A stretch of 64,000 bases of DNA, taken from contig NZ_JAHYBZ010000005.1 in assembly GCF_019430885.1 (NCBI RefSeq), positions 62,001-126,000 on the forward strand. Reading direction: 5' to 3'. A program made the position numbers and the translations under genes. How positions within the stretch are numbered: the stretch's first letter is position 1; each line of letters opens with the position of its first letter. Origin of the DNA: Roseomonas alba (GTDB taxonomy: Bacteria; Pseudomonadota; Alphaproteobacteria; Acetobacterales; Acetobacteraceae). This document shows, piece after piece, positions 49,818 to 59,060 of the stretch. Under the pieces are notes generated by a model. That model was not told the DNA's origin. It searched no databases and saw only the letters and a program-made list of their open reading frames with translations.

Positions 49818-50453
49818 ATGAATAGTGTAGCGGCACGGGCCCGGCAGATCGTCCCGGCACGGCGACGCGGGCGTAAGCTGCCCGTGCTGTGGCTCGTCTC
49901 CGATCCTGTGCGTCTGCCCGATCCGCGCCCGGCGGCGGCCACGCTACCGCGCGGGTCCGGCGTGCTGGCGCGCGGCCTGTCGGCGCCGGTGCTGGCCGGG
50001 CTGGTGCGGCTCGCCCGTCGGCGGGGCCTCGTTCTGCTGGTGGCCGGGGACGGCCGGGCCGCGTTGCGAAGCGGCTCGGGACTGCATCTGCCCGAACGCC
50101 GCGTGAGCCTCGGCCTGCTTCCCTTCCTGCGTGCCCGCCAGGCGGGGGCGCCAGGGGCATTGCTGACCCTTGCCGCCCATGGCGGTCGGACAGCCGCGGC
50201 ACGGGTCCGGCGGCTGCGGCCCGATTTCGTTTTCCTGTCGCCGCTTTTTGCGACACGGTCGCACCCCGGGGCACCGGCCCTGGGGCCCTTGCGCTGGGGG
50301 GTGGCAGCACGCCGCCTCGGCATACCCGCAATGGCGCTCGGGGGGGTCGCGGCCGCAACGGCCGGGCGCGTTCCGCGGCGTGCCGCGGGCTTGGCGGCGA
50401 TCGACGGGCTCGCGCCACAGGCTGTGGCGCACCCGCCACACTGTCTCAGGTAA
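49818..50453 (+). CDS. Thiamine phosphate synthase/TenI-like protein (divergent)
   Basis: A 211-residue protein with the outline of the ThiE/TenI barrel. [14 protein letters not shown] at the start, GLHLPE in the middle, and [21 protein letters not shown] plus IPAMALGGV in the C-terminal half match the family phosphate-binding pieces. The segment that in ThiE reads SxHS is here TLAAHGG. Arg/Ala-rich and rather divergent, so catalytic activity is uncertain. Lone gene between yggS and the porin. Confidence 0.75.
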   Translation: MNSVAARARQIVPARRRGRKLPVLWLVSDPVRLPDPRPAAATLPRGSGVLARGLSAPVLAGLVRLARRRGLVLLVAGDGRAALRSGSGLHLPERRVSLGLLPFLRARQAGAPGALLTLAAHGGRTAAARVRRLRPDFVFLSPLFATRSHPGAPALGPLRWGVAARRLGIPAMALGGVAAATAGRVPRRAAGLAAIDGLAPQAVAHPPHCLR

Positions 50454-50627
50454 GTCGCGGCGTGGGCGTCTCGGCGGTTGCCGCCCGGCGCTGGGCCAGG
50501 ACATAGTCGGCCCAGGCCACGACGCCGCCCTTCCGCCCGTATTGGGAGGAATGCGGCGGCGGACCCTGTCCGGGGGGGCAGGGCGGCCGTCGGAACTGCC
50601 GGCTCGCCGGCGATGAGGAGGACTTGA

Positions 50628-52226
50628 ATGCGCAAGATTCTGCTGGGGACGACCGCTGTTGTCGGCGCCGCCCTGCTCGCGCCGGGGGCTTTCGCCCAGA
50701 CGACGCAGGGTGGTGGTGGTCGTGTTGGCCAGGGCGTGACCGTTCCCACCGCTCCGGGGACTGTTGGCGTCGCGCCGACGCCGCTGAACGTTGGCCCGTC
50801 TGCCCCGAACACCCAGGTCGTGCAGGCGCCGACGCCGGCGATGGCCGGCGCTGGTGGTCTCACCATCCGCCTCGGTGGCTACTTCGCCTTCACGGGTGCG
50901 ATGGTCCAGGACGACTGGGACTACGGCCGCAGCCGCAACTTCGCGAACCAGAACACCTCGGTGGGCGCCTACACGGGCAACTTGACGACCGGTGCTGCCA
51001 CGACGGGCCGCCCGGGCACATCGGTGCCTTCCAACGCTGGAACGACGTTCGGGCAGCCGGTTAACAACGCGCGCTCTCGTTCGCGCTATGACTTCCGCAA
51101 CGACGCCGAACTGAACATCTTCGTTGACGGCCGCACCTCGAACGGCATCACCTACGGTGCCGTCTTCGAAATGCAGATGGACAACGTGGTCGCCACTGCG
51201 GGTGACGGCACCACAGTGTCCTTCGACGAACTGTACGGGTACATCGGCTTCGATGGACTCGGCACCTTCCGCTTCGGTCAGGAAGATAGCGCTGCCTCGC
51301 TGTTGCAGGTTCGCGCTCCGGCCTCCCAGGCCCTCGGTGGTGACGCCGAATGGGACGAGTTCATCGTCCAGACTGGCCTGACTGACAGCTCGCCTTATAT
51401 CATGTCGGGCATCAACGACGGTAACGACGCGACGAAGGTCATCTACCTGTCGCCGCAGTTCGCCGGCTTTGATTTCGGCGTGTCTTACGCTGCCAACTCT
51501 GGCGAAGGTGAGCGCACCAACAACGAGGGCTCGACGACTGCGGCGCAGCGCGACCGCCTCGGCATCGAGAACGAGATGTCGGCCGCCGTCCGCTACCGCG
51601 GAACCTTCGGCCCGGTGGGCGTCATCGCCGGTCTTGGCGGTATGTGGGCGTCGCCCCCGTCGCTGAATGGCGCCGGTCAGGCGCTTGGCGCGGTCGGGAA
51701 CCCGCGTGCGCAAAACGTCTATGCCTACACCGCAGGCCTCGTGCTGACCGGCTACGGCTTCTCCTTCGGTGGTGAATACACCTGGGGTGCGTATCGCGGC
51801 GCCTCGGTTGGCCGGACCGCCGTTGCCGCTGGTGTTGATAACTCTCAGCACTACCTGCTTGGTCTGACCTACACCATGGGTCCGCTCGTGTTCGGTGCCG
51901 TGTGGGGCCAGGGCTGGCAGGGCAACGGCGTGTCCGCCGTCCGCACCTCGGCCACCACCGTCGCCTACACGGACCTCGACGACCGTCGTCAGGACCTGTG
52001 GGGCCTCGGCGTGGCCTACAACCTCGCTCCGGGCCTGGTGCTCTTCGGTCTGTACAACAACATCACCGACGAGAACGTGCCGATGGGCGGTCAGCCGTCC
52101 AACGCGCGCTACCTGGCGGCTCCGACCACGGTGGGCGCCCGGACCGGCACGACGCTGGCTCAGTTCAACGGCGGCAACACCCGGTCGATCAACGTCGGCA
52201 TCGTGGGTATCCGCCTCGCCTTCTGA
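50628..52226 (+). CDS. Outer-membrane porin, alphaproteobacterial type
   Basis: A 532-residue protein. Signal peptide of 23 residues (GAFA then QTTQ). Residues 25-70 are a Gly/Pro/Thr linker, then [16 protein letters not shown] begins a beta-barrel of alternating aromatic strands. It ends in Phe ([11 protein letters not shown]), the outer-membrane assembly signal. GATGAGGAGGACTTG gives a strong ribosome site. Many codons end in T (GGT, GCT, GTT), unlike neighbours, which suggests high expression. A strong intrinsic terminator follows. Confidence 0.92.
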   Translation: MRKILLGTTAVVGAALLAPGAFAQTTQGGGGRVGQGVTVPTAPGTVGVAPTPLNVGPSAPNTQVVQAPTPAMAGAGGLTIRLGGYFAFTGAMVQDDWDYGRSRNFANQNTSVGAYTGNLTTGAATTGRPGTSVPSNAGTTFGQPVNNARSRSRYDFRNDAELNIFVDGRTSNGITYGAVFEMQMDNVVATAGDGTTVSFDELYGYIGFDGLGTFRFGQEDSAASLLQVRAPASQALGGDAEWDEFIVQTGLTDSSPYIMSGINDGNDATKVIYLSPQFAGFDFGVSYAANSGEGERTNNEGSTTAAQRDRLGIENEMSAAVRYRGTFGPVGVIAGLGGMWASPPSLNGAGQALGAVGNPRAQNVYAYTAGLVLTGYGFSFGGEYTWGAYRGASVGRTAVAAGVDNSQHYLLGLTYTMGPLVFGAVWGQGWQGNGVSAVRTSATTVAYTDLDDRRQDLWGLGVAYNLAPGLVLFGLYNNITDENVPMGGQPSNARYLAAPTTVGARTGTTLAQFNGGNTRSINVGIVGIRLAF

Positions 52227-52248
52227 TCCTTCGGGGTCGAAGCACCGG

Positions 52249-52283
52249 GGGCGGCAGGGGAAACCCTGCCGCCCTTCCTTTTT
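52249..52283 (+). terminator. Intrinsic terminator of the porin gene
   Basis: Perfect 11-base stem GGGCGGCAGGG (52249-52259) and CCCTGCCGCCC (52264-52274) around GAAA, followed by TTCCTTTTT. This is the clearest Rho-independent terminator in the window, 22 bases after the porin stop. Confidence 0.93.
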
Positions 52284-52329
52284 GGGGGGCAGCATCAGCC
52301 CTCGGCCTGTTTTCCGAAGGGGACCGGCC

Positions 52330-54633
52330 ATGGCGGCCGCCGTCGATCTGCGCCAATGCGTCGCTCTGCATCAGGCAGGCCGGCTCGATGAGGCGATCCA
52401 CTGCTATCGCCGCGCCTTGCCGCAGGACCGCGGCGGCATCCAGGTCAACCGCCTGCTCGGCCTCGCGCTGTTCGCCAAGGGTGAGGCAGCTCAGGCGCTG
52501 ACGCATCTTCGTGCCGCGGTCGGCAAGGCACCGAAAGATCCCAATCTGCTCAATGACTTGGGCAATGTGCTGCGCGGCTTGGGCCGCCAGCCCGAAGCGG
52601 TGCAGGCCTTCCGCCGCGCCATCGAGGCGGAGCCCGGCTTCGCCTTCGCCCATTTCAACCTGGCCGACGGGCTGCTCGAGCTCGGCCGTCACAGCGAGGC
52701 GCTGGAAGCCTATCGCACCATCGCCGCCCGGCGTCTCCCTGGCATCGATGCCGATTTCCACAACAACCTCGGCACCTGCCTCATGGCACTCGACCGGACC
52801 GAGGAAGCACTGGCCGCATTCGAGGCAGCGCTGATCGCCGATCCCGGCCACGCTCCTGCCGCGGCACATCTGGGCGCGGCGCTGCAACGCCTCGGCCGCA
52901 ACCGGGAGGCGGTCGGCTTCCTGCGCGATCGGGTCCAGAAGCGCGGCGCGACGATCCAGTTGCTGACAACACTGGGACAAGGGCTGCTGAACCTCACGGA
53001 CTATGCGCCCGCCCTCGCCGTCTTCGACGAAGTGACCCGACGCCAGCCCGAGCTCGAACGGGGACTGATCGGCCGCGCCCTTGCGCTATCCGGCCTGCGC
53101 CGCTTCGAGGAAGCGCTGTCCACCATCGACCGTGCCGCCATGCGTTATCCGGCGTCGCGATCCGTGCAACTCGTCACCGGAAACATCCGGCTTGCGGCCA
53201 AGGATGCGGAGGGCGCAGTCGCGGCCTTCGCGCGCGCCGTGACCCTACCGCAGGGGCAGCACCCCGATGCGGCACAGGCCATGCTGTTGTTCAACCGGCT
53301 GCGTCTCTGCGACTGGACGGATTTTGCGGCAACGCGGGATGCCGTCCTCGCCGGAGCGGCCGATGGCAGGCTCCGCTTGCCGCCTTTTGAATCGCTCTGC
53401 ATCGCCGATGATCCCGCCCTGCATCTGCGCAGCGCCACGACCCATGCGCGGGAGAACCAGCCCGTGCGGCGTTCGGCCCTGCCAGCGCGGCCCGATGGCG
53501 GGCGCATCCGCATCGGCTATGTCAGCGGGGAACTGCGCGAACACGCCGTCGGTCATTTGATGGCGCGGCTTCTGGAACTGCATGATCGCGATGCTTTCGA
53601 GGTGCATGCCATATCGCTCGGCAAGCTGACCGGCGACCCGGTGCAGACCCGTATCCGTGCCGCGGTCGAGCATTTCCACGACGTCTCGACCATGCCGGAT
53701 GTGGCGGCGATCGCACATCTGCGCAGCCTCGATCTCGATATCGCGCTCGACCTCAATGGCTATACGGGGGATTCGCGCACTGCCCTTTTCGCTCATGGCA
53801 TCGCGCCTGTGCAGGCGGTCTTCCTGGGCTATCCGGGGACCATGGGCGCGCCTTTCATGGACTATGTCATCGGCGATGCCGTGACCCTGCCGGAGGGCGC
53901 GGAGCGGTTCTACGCCGAGAAGCCGGTGCGCCTGCCCCACTGCTTCATGCCGACCGACAACCTGCGCGAGATCACCATTGCCGGGCTCACCCGCGCGCAG
54001 TTCGGCCTGCCCGAGGATGGCGTGGTCTTCTGTTGTTTCAACAACACCCACAAGATCCTGCCCGGTGCCTTCGACAGTATGATGCGTATCCTCGCCGCCG
54101 TGCCGGGCTCGGTGCTGTGGCTGCGGGAGGAGAACGCGCCGGCGACGCGCAACCTGAAGGCCGCAGCCGAGGCCCGGGGCATTGATCCGGCGCGGCTGGT
54201 CATGGCCGGGCGCGTTGATCACGCCGATCACCTGGGCCGACACGCCCTCGCCGACCTGTTTCTCGATACCCTGCCCTATAATGCTCACACCACCGCCTGC
54301 GACGCGCTCGGCGCCGGGCTGCCGGTATTGACGTGCCTTGGCCAGGCCTTCGCCGGCCGCGTGGCCGCGAGCCTGCTGTCGGCGGTCGGCCTGCCCGACA
54401 TGATCGTCGACAGCGAGGACGCCTTCGAGGCGCGCGCCATTGCGCTCGCCGGGGACCGCGCCGCGCTGGCCGCAATCCGGGCGCGACTGGTGGCGAACCT
54501 TCCCGATTGCCCGCTGTTTGACACGCCGCGCTATGCACGGGGCCTGGAGGCCGCCTACCGGACCCTGCATGGGCGGCAATCCGCCGGCGGGCGGCCAGAA
54601 GCCACCGATCTGCGAGACATTTCAGAAGGCTGA
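52330..54633 (+). CDS. TPR protein with O-GlcNAc-transferase-like (GT41) domain
   Basis: A 767-residue protein. Residues 1-300 form about eight tetratricopeptide-like repeats (for example LLNDLGNVLRGLGRQPEAVQ). From residue about 392 the GT41 catalytic region follows: RIRIGYVSGELREHAVGHLM, VFLGYPGTMGAPFMDYVIGD, VVFCCFNNTHKILP and FLDTLPYNAHTTACDALGAG. GT41 enzymes transfer a sugar to Ser/Thr of proteins. The start at 52330 is chosen since longer frames run through the porin gene. Bacterial targets are unknown. Confidence 0.9.
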   Translation: MAAAVDLRQCVALHQAGRLDEAIHCYRRALPQDRGGIQVNRLLGLALFAKGEAAQALTHLRAAVGKAPKDPNLLNDLGNVLRGLGRQPEAVQAFRRAIEAEPGFAFAHFNLADGLLELGRHSEALEAYRTIAARRLPGIDADFHNNLGTCLMALDRTEEALAAFEAALIADPGHAPAAAHLGAALQRLGRNREAVGFLRDRVQKRGATIQLLTTLGQGLLNLTDYAPALAVFDEVTRRQPELERGLIGRALALSGLRRFEEALSTIDRAAMRYPASRSVQLVTGNIRLAAKDAEGAVAAFARAVTLPQGQHPDAAQAMLLFNRLRLCDWTDFAATRDAVLAGAADGRLRLPPFESLCIADDPALHLRSATTHARENQPVRRSALPARPDGGRIRIGYVSGELREHAVGHLMARLLELHDRDAFEVHAISLGKLTGDPVQTRIRAAVEHFHDVSTMPDVAAIAHLRSLDLDIALDLNGYTGDSRTALFAHGIAPVQAVFLGYPGTMGAPFMDYVIGDAVTLPEGAERFYAEKPVRLPHCFMPTDNLREITIAGLTRAQFGLPEDGVVFCCFNNTHKILPGAFDSMMRILAAVPGSVLWLREENAPATRNLKAAAEARGIDPARLVMAGRVDHADHLGRHALADLFLDTLPYNAHTTACDALGAGLPVLTCLGQAFAGRVAASLLSAVGLPDMIVDSEDAFEARAIALAGDRAALAAIRARLVANLPDCPLFDTPRYARGLEAAYRTLHGRQSAGGRPEATDLRDISEG

Positions 54634-54693
54634 AGCCTCATTTCCCCGGATCGCCTTTTCAGCGCCACGGTTCCAAGGCTACAACACGCCCCC

Positions 54694-55272
54694 ATGACCC
54701 GTGCCGCCCCCCCTCGGCGCCGCCCAGCGGCCCTGTTCGTCGCTCTCGCAGCCGTCACCGTGATCGGTGCGTGCAGTGATTCGAACGAAGTCCGCAACGT
54801 TGGCCGGGACGAATACACCTCCCAGTCCGGACGTGATCGTGTGCGAGGCCGACTGACCGGCCAGGATGACGGCATCGTGTTGTTCGGCACGTCGCGGCCG
54901 CGCAACAGCGATAGCTCGGATGGCGGCAGCGGCGGCGGCGGGGCCGGGCTCGGGGTGAACGCCTATCTGTGGCGGGCCACCCTGGACACGCTGTCCTTCA
55001 TGCCGCTGGCCTCGGCCGACCCCTTCGGCGGCGTGATCATCACCGACTGGTATTCGCCGCCGGGCACCTCGACCGAACGCTTCAAGGCGACGGCCTATGT
55101 CATGGGCCGGCAGCTTCGTTCGGATGGTGTCCGCATTTCGGTGTTCCGCCAGGTCCGGCAAGGCAACAACTGGACGGATGCGCTGGTGACCCCGGCTACG
55201 TCGGCGGAACTCGAGGACCGCGTTCTCGCCCGTGCCCGGGAACTGCGCAGCCAATCGACCGCGGGCCGCTGA
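54694..55272 (+). CDS. DUF3576 lipoprotein
   Basis: A 192-residue lipoprotein. An Arg-rich start and hydrophobic helix end in the lipobox VIGAC (Cys27). A Gly/Ser-rich linker (near residues 75-90) leads to GVNAYLWRATLDTLSFMPLASADPFGGVIITDWY, characteristic of the DUF3576 family found in alphaproteobacteria. Role unknown; probably envelope. Confidence 0.88.
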   Translation: MTRAAPPRRRPAALFVALAAVTVIGACSDSNEVRNVGRDEYTSQSGRDRVRGRLTGQDDGIVLFGTSRPRNSDSSDGGSGGGGAGLGVNAYLWRATLDTLSFMPLASADPFGGVIITDWYSPPGTSTERFKATAYVMGRQLRSDGVRISVFRQVRQGNNWTDALVTPATSAELEDRVLARARELRSQSTAGR

Positions 55273-55618
55273 TCCGCCCCGACGGACGGCTCTATCCGGT
55301 TGACTTTCGGCGGCGCCGTTGGCGGACCTTGATGTATGGCGGTGTGTTCTTCCTGACCGATGGCGTGGCCGGCGTCAGGCCACAGCAAAGCCGTGCCGGC
55401 ACGACGCCATCGTTGCCCCTGTCATAGACCGTCCTGCTGACGCTGCCGATCTTGCCCTTGAGGCCGATGGGCTTTGCGACACCGACGCGACGGCGCCAAA
55501 GCCTGTGAGGCCATTCTTGAGAATGGGCCGTCGAACCGGCTTCCGGCGCCATCCATCCCACCGTCGGCGTCTTTCGCCCGCGGCGGCCCTCGTCCGCTCG
55601 CGAGCATCCGAAAGGCCG
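55273..55618. other. 346-base gap without a recognisable gene
   Basis: Both strands were read. Short open frames exist (for example 55292-55561 on the minus strand) but their products match nothing I know and show no start signal or domain. The segment between about 55430 and 55550 might be a decayed coding remnant. No hairpin of the R family is present. Confidence 0.5.
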
Positions 55619-56236
55619 TTAGGGCAGCAGCACACGATGCTGGCGCAGGAAATCCAGCAACGGCAGCAGCGGCAGACCGAGGATCGCGCTGTGTTCGCCC
55701 TTCACCTCATCGAATAGCTGCACGCCCGGTCCTTCCAGGCGATAAGCCCCGACCGACTGCGTCACGTGATCCGCCTCGATTGCCAGATAGGTGTCGAGAA
55801 ACGCCTCGGAGAACGCCCGCATCCTGAGCCGTGGCCGGGCAACATGCTGCCAGATGCGCTGGCCATGACGATGACATACCACCGCGGTCACGAGTTCATG
55901 CGTCCGGCCACGCAACGCCAGGAGGTGGCTGCGTGCCGCAGCCACATCCACGGGCTTGTCGAACCAACGCCCATCGCAGACCAGAAGCTGGTCGCAGCCG
56001 ACCACCAACGCATCCGGATCGCGGCGCGCGATGCGCTCAGCCTTGGCATCAGCGAGGATGAGCGCCGCATCGGCTGGCGGGATCGCCTCGACCTGGGCAG
56101 CCTCCTTGATCGCGGCCTCGTCCACCGCAGCAGGGACCGCCTCGAAGCGCAGCCCGGCGGCCTCCAGCACGGCCCGCCGCGCGGCCGAGGCCGAAGCGAG
56201 CACCAGACGCGGCTCAGCCGCCTGCCAACGGCTCAC
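55619..56236 (-). CDS. maf: Maf-like nucleotide pyrophosphatase
   Basis: A 205-residue protein. [19 protein letters not shown] is the N-terminal phosphate motif, [12 protein letters not shown] carries the catalytic region, and [11 protein letters not shown] and [12 protein letters not shown] close the fold. Maf proteins hydrolyse non-canonical or modified NTPs. The GTG start at 56236 overlaps the ppsR stop (GTGA). The ppsR-maf order next to hemE is conserved around alphaproteobacterial origins. Confidence 0.93.
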   Translation of the reverse strand: MSRWQAAEPRLVLASASAARRAVLEAAGLRFEAVPAAVDEAAIKEAAQVEAIPPADAALILADAKAERIARRDPDALVVGCDQLLVCDGRWFDKPVDVAAARSHLLALRGRTHELVTAVVCHRHGQRIWQHVARPRLRMRAFSEAFLDTYLAIEADHVTQSVGAYRLEGPGVQLFDEVKGEHSAILGLPLLPLLDFLRQHRVLLP

Positions 56237-57135
56237 GCGCGCCCCGGGGATGCGCCGAGCACGGCCGCAGCAGGATCCTCCGGCGCAACGGCCATGGCCG
56301 CATCCTTCCGGCGGGCGTGCCAGGATTCCATCAGTTGCAGGATGGTCGCCGCAGTTTCCTCGATGCTGCGCCGGGTCACGTCGATGACCGGCCAACCGCG
56401 CGAGGTGCAGAGGCGCCGCGCCGCGACGATCTCGGCCTTCACGGCCTCCGGATCGATGTAATCCGTCGCATCCTGGCGGACGCCGCCCGCGCCGATGATC
56501 TTCAACCGATGCCGGCGAATGTCGATCAGCGCATTCATGTCGATATGCAATCCGATCACCGGACAGGGCGGGTTCTCAAGTGCCTCGGGGATCGGTGCGC
56601 CAGGCACAAGCGGAACGTTCGCCGCCTTGATACCGCGATTGGCCAGGTAGAAGCAGGTCGGCGTCTTGGACGACCGCGACACCCCCACCAGCACGACATC
56701 CGCATTGCGGATCCCCTGAGTGCCCTGGCCGTCGTCATGCGAAAGCACGTAATGCATGGCGTCGATGCGGCGGAAATAATCCGCATCCATCACATGCTGG
56801 GCCGCGCGCTTCTCCTTCGCCCGCTCGCCGATCGCCCCCTGCAGCAGTTCCATCACCGGATCGAGCGGCGAGAAATGGCTGACCCCAAGGCGCCCGCAGG
56901 TCTCCTCCAGGGCCAGGCGAAGGCTGGAATCCACCAGGGTGTAGAGCACCGGGCCCGGCTCATGCTCGATGCCTTCCAGCACGCGATCCAACTGCAGCCG
57001 CGATCGCACCAGCGACCAGCGATGATGGATGACGTGATGGTTCTCGAACCGCGCGAGCGTCGCGCGCGCGATCGAGTTCAGCGTCTCGCCGGTCGAATCG
57101 GAGACGAGATGAAGGTTGATCTGACGGTTCTGCAT
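56233..57135 (-). CDS. ppsR: PEP synthetase/PPDK regulatory kinase-phosphorylase (DUF299)
   Basis: A 300-residue protein that phosphorylates and dephosphorylates PEP synthetase or pyruvate phosphate dikinase. [17 protein letters not shown] starts the protein, [21 protein letters not shown] is the P-loop. The ATG at 57135 lacks a clear ribosome site; a GTG at 57159 is possible and would abut the DnaA box at 57160. It corresponds to the RP001-type gene that flanks oriC in Caulobacter and Rickettsia. Confidence 0.9.
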   Translation of the reverse strand: MQNRQINLHLVSDSTGETLNSIARATLARFENHHVIHHRWSLVRSRLQLDRVLEGIEHEPGPVLYTLVDSSLRLALEETCGRLGVSHFSPLDPVMELLQGAIGERAKEKRAAQHVMDADYFRRIDAMHYVLSHDDGQGTQGIRNADVVLVGVSRSSKTPTCFYLANRGIKAANVPLVPGAPIPEALENPPCPVIGLHIDMNALIDIRRHRLKIIGAGGVRQDATDYIDPEAVKAEIVAARRLCTSRGWPVIDVTRRSIEETAATILQLMESWHARRKDAAMAVAPEDPAAAVLGASPGRA

Positions 57136-57435
57136 CGACGGAAGGATAGCGTGAATCACTGTGGATAACGGGGGTGGAATCCGGTGCCGGGACTCCCTGC
57201 GGGGACAACCTCTCTGGTTCGGTCATCCATCGTGATCATGGCATGGAATCCGTGACAGGGATGTGCAGGGTGTGGGTATCACGCCGAAAATGCCGACAGC
57301 CGCGCTTCCGGAAGGTGGATAGCCGGTGGACAAGTCTGTCGACACCGACGGGACGGGTTGCGTCCCCGTCATCCACAGGCCCTAAAGCCATCCCAATCTT
57401 TCTAAGATTCCTCTTTGCTTGTTTAACGGGGGGAC
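57136..57435. other. oriC: Candidate chromosomal replication origin (oriC)
   Basis: A non-coding gap between ppsR and hemE, the position of oriC in Caulobacter and Rickettsia. DnaA boxes: TGTGGATAA at 57160-57168 (perfect on the minus strand), TCATCCACA at 57369-57377 (one mismatch), GGTGGATAG at 57314-57322 and GGTGGACAA at 57325-57333 (two mismatches each). An AT-rich tract at about 57381-57427 (with TTTCTAAGATTCCTCTTTG) could unwind. Five GANTC methylation sites occur at 57153, 57177, 57191, 57246 and 57406. hemE starts at its right edge. Confidence 0.8.
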
Positions 57436-58494
57436 ATGGAACGCTCTGAACTCCCCGCCCCGGCCAAGCCCCTTCTGCGCGCCCTGACCGGGGAGGCGGT
57501 CTGGCCACCGCCCGCCTGGCTGATGCGCCAGGCTGGGCGCTACCTGCCGGAATACCGGGACATCCGCGCTCGCGCCGGGGATTTCATCACCCTCTGCACG
57601 ACGCCGGAACTGGCAGCGGAGGTAACGCTCCAACCCATTCGCCGCTTCGGCATGGAAGGCGCGATCCTCTTCTCCGACATCCTGATGGTGCCCTGGGCGC
57701 TCGGTCAGCCCCTCCGCTTTGCCGAGGGCGAAGGGCCGCTGCTCGAACCGTTGCGCAGCGCCGAGGCCATTGCCGCGTTGAACCCGTCGGCAATCGTGGA
57801 ACGGGTCGCGCCGATCCTGGAAACTGTCGCCCGTGTCCGCGCCGGTCTGGCGACCGAGGCGCCGCGCACTACCCTGATCGGCTTTGCCGGCGGCTGCTTC
57901 ACCGTCGCCTGCTACATGCTGGAAGGGCGGGGATCAAAGGAGTTCGCGGCTGCACGTGGCCTCGCCTATGCCGATCCGGCGCTGTTCGGCCGGCTGATCC
58001 GGACGTTGCAGGAGGCCACGGTCGAGTATCTCGTCGCGCAGGTCGAGGCCGGCGCCGAGGCCCTGATGCTGTTCGATTCCTGGGCCGGCATGCTGTCACC
58101 GGGACAGTTCCGCCGCTGGGTGATCGAACCCACCGCCTCCATTACCCGTGCCCTGCGTCGCCGTTGTCCGGGCGTGCCGCTGATCGGCTTCCCGCGCCTC
58201 GCCGGGCCGCTCCTGGCCGATTACGCTGCGCGGGCCGGTGTCGACGCAACGGCCATGGATACGGCGATGGATCCGCGCTGGGCAGCGCAGGCCGTGCCAC
58301 CTGGCATGGCCTTGCAGGGCAATCTCGATCCCCTGGCGCTGGTGGCCGGCGGGGCAGCACTGGAGGCTGAGGCGCGGTCCATTCTCGCCGCGATGCGGGG
58401 TCGGCCCTACGTCTTCAACCTGGGCCATGGGATCGTACCGCAGACGCCGCCTGAGCATGTCACTGCGTTGATGCGGCTGCTGCGGTCGGCCTGA
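57436..58494 (+). CDS. hemE: Uroporphyrinogen decarboxylase
   Basis: A 352-residue enzyme that converts uroporphyrinogen III to coproporphyrinogen III in heme synthesis. PPAWLMRQAGRYLPEYR is the signature with invariant Arg residues; ILFSDILMVPWALG has the catalytic Asp; GFAGGCFTVACYMLEG and FNLGHGIVPQTPPEHV are also conserved. GGGGGAC precedes the ATG. It borders the origin-like gap. Its end carries repeat locus R6. Confidence 0.97.
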   Translation: MERSELPAPAKPLLRALTGEAVWPPPAWLMRQAGRYLPEYRDIRARAGDFITLCTTPELAAEVTLQPIRRFGMEGAILFSDILMVPWALGQPLRFAEGEGPLLEPLRSAEAIAALNPSAIVERVAPILETVARVRAGLATEAPRTTLIGFAGGCFTVACYMLEGRGSKEFAAARGLAYADPALFGRLIRTLQEATVEYLVAQVEAGAEALMLFDSWAGMLSPGQFRRWVIEPTASITRALRRRCPGVPLIGFPRLAGPLLADYAARAGVDATAMDTAMDPRWAAQAVPPGMALQGNLDPLALVAGGAALEAEARSILAAMRGRPYVFNLGHGIVPQTPPEHVTALMRLLRSA

Positions 58495-58636
58495 TCCGCG
58501 GCGGTGGAACTGAGAGGGGTTTTGACCCCCTCAGACTCGCCCCACCAAAGGCCGAAAGGCCTTTGGAAACTAATGGCGGGTGCTCGACTTCAGAGGCAGG
58601 ACAAGCGGTGCCGTGCCAAGCAGTGCTTCCGCTAGC
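58495..58636. repeat. Intergenic repeat locus R6 between convergent genes
   Basis: Hairpin B (58510-58534, arms CTGAGAGGGGT and ACCCCCTCAG, one bulge), then GACTCGCCCCACC, then hairpin A (58545-58566, perfect 9-base arms CCAAAGGCC/GGCCTTTGG around GAAA), then GGAAAC. This is the cleanest example of the B-CCCACC-A unit. GGAAAC with GGCGGGTGC after A also appears, with one-base changes, at R8. Confidence 0.8.
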
Positions 58637-58864
58637 TTACCGATCAGTGCGGGTCGCGCGCGAACGCTGACGTCGTGCACCCAGGAACACCCCGATGACA
58701 GCGCCGATCAGCCCGCCCATCGGCCCCAGGGCAAACACTGCGCCCATGGCGTAGGCGCCCTCGAACTGGCTCACATGGGCGAGTTCGCCATAGATCAGGG
58801 CACCGCCGCTGGTGACGATCCAGCCGAGCGCGAAGCCGAGCACCACTCCAAGCAGGATCCACAT
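58637..58864 (-). CDS. Small two-helix membrane protein
   Basis: A 75-residue protein with two membrane helices (about residues 2-22 and 36-58) and a basic tail RRQRSRATRTDR. MWILLGVVLGFALGWIVTSG is the first helix. GAGGAG lies 9 bases before the ATG at 58864; a longer reading to 58936 has no ribosome site. I do not recognise the family. It separates hemE from dnaQ. Confidence 0.6.
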   Translation of the reverse strand: MWILLGVVLGFALGWIVTSGGALIYGELAHVSQFEGAYAMGAVFALGPMGGLIGAVIGVFLGARRQRSRATRTDR

Positions 58865-59060
58865 TCCTCGCCGCTCCTCGTGTCGGGCGTGTAGCGACAT
58901 GCTGGCGCCTGATTGCCGCGTCTGCCAGCGCAGCATCCGGTTCCAGGGCGACGATCAACCACGTGACGCCATTGGCCGCGGCAGAAGGGGTAGCGAAATC
59001 ACCAGCAGCCCGTGCCGGCGTGCTGCTGACATGCAAGCACCGGGATGACGGTCCAGGCGA

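Noticed and set aside
49944..52331. 795-residue minus-strand open frame
   Set aside because: Antisense to the porin and ThiE-like gene; the porin has a signal peptide, ribosome site and terminator.
55292..55561. Transposase remnant
   Set aside because: I looked for DDE or IS5-type C-terminal motifs and found none that could be defended; no terminal inverted repeats seen.
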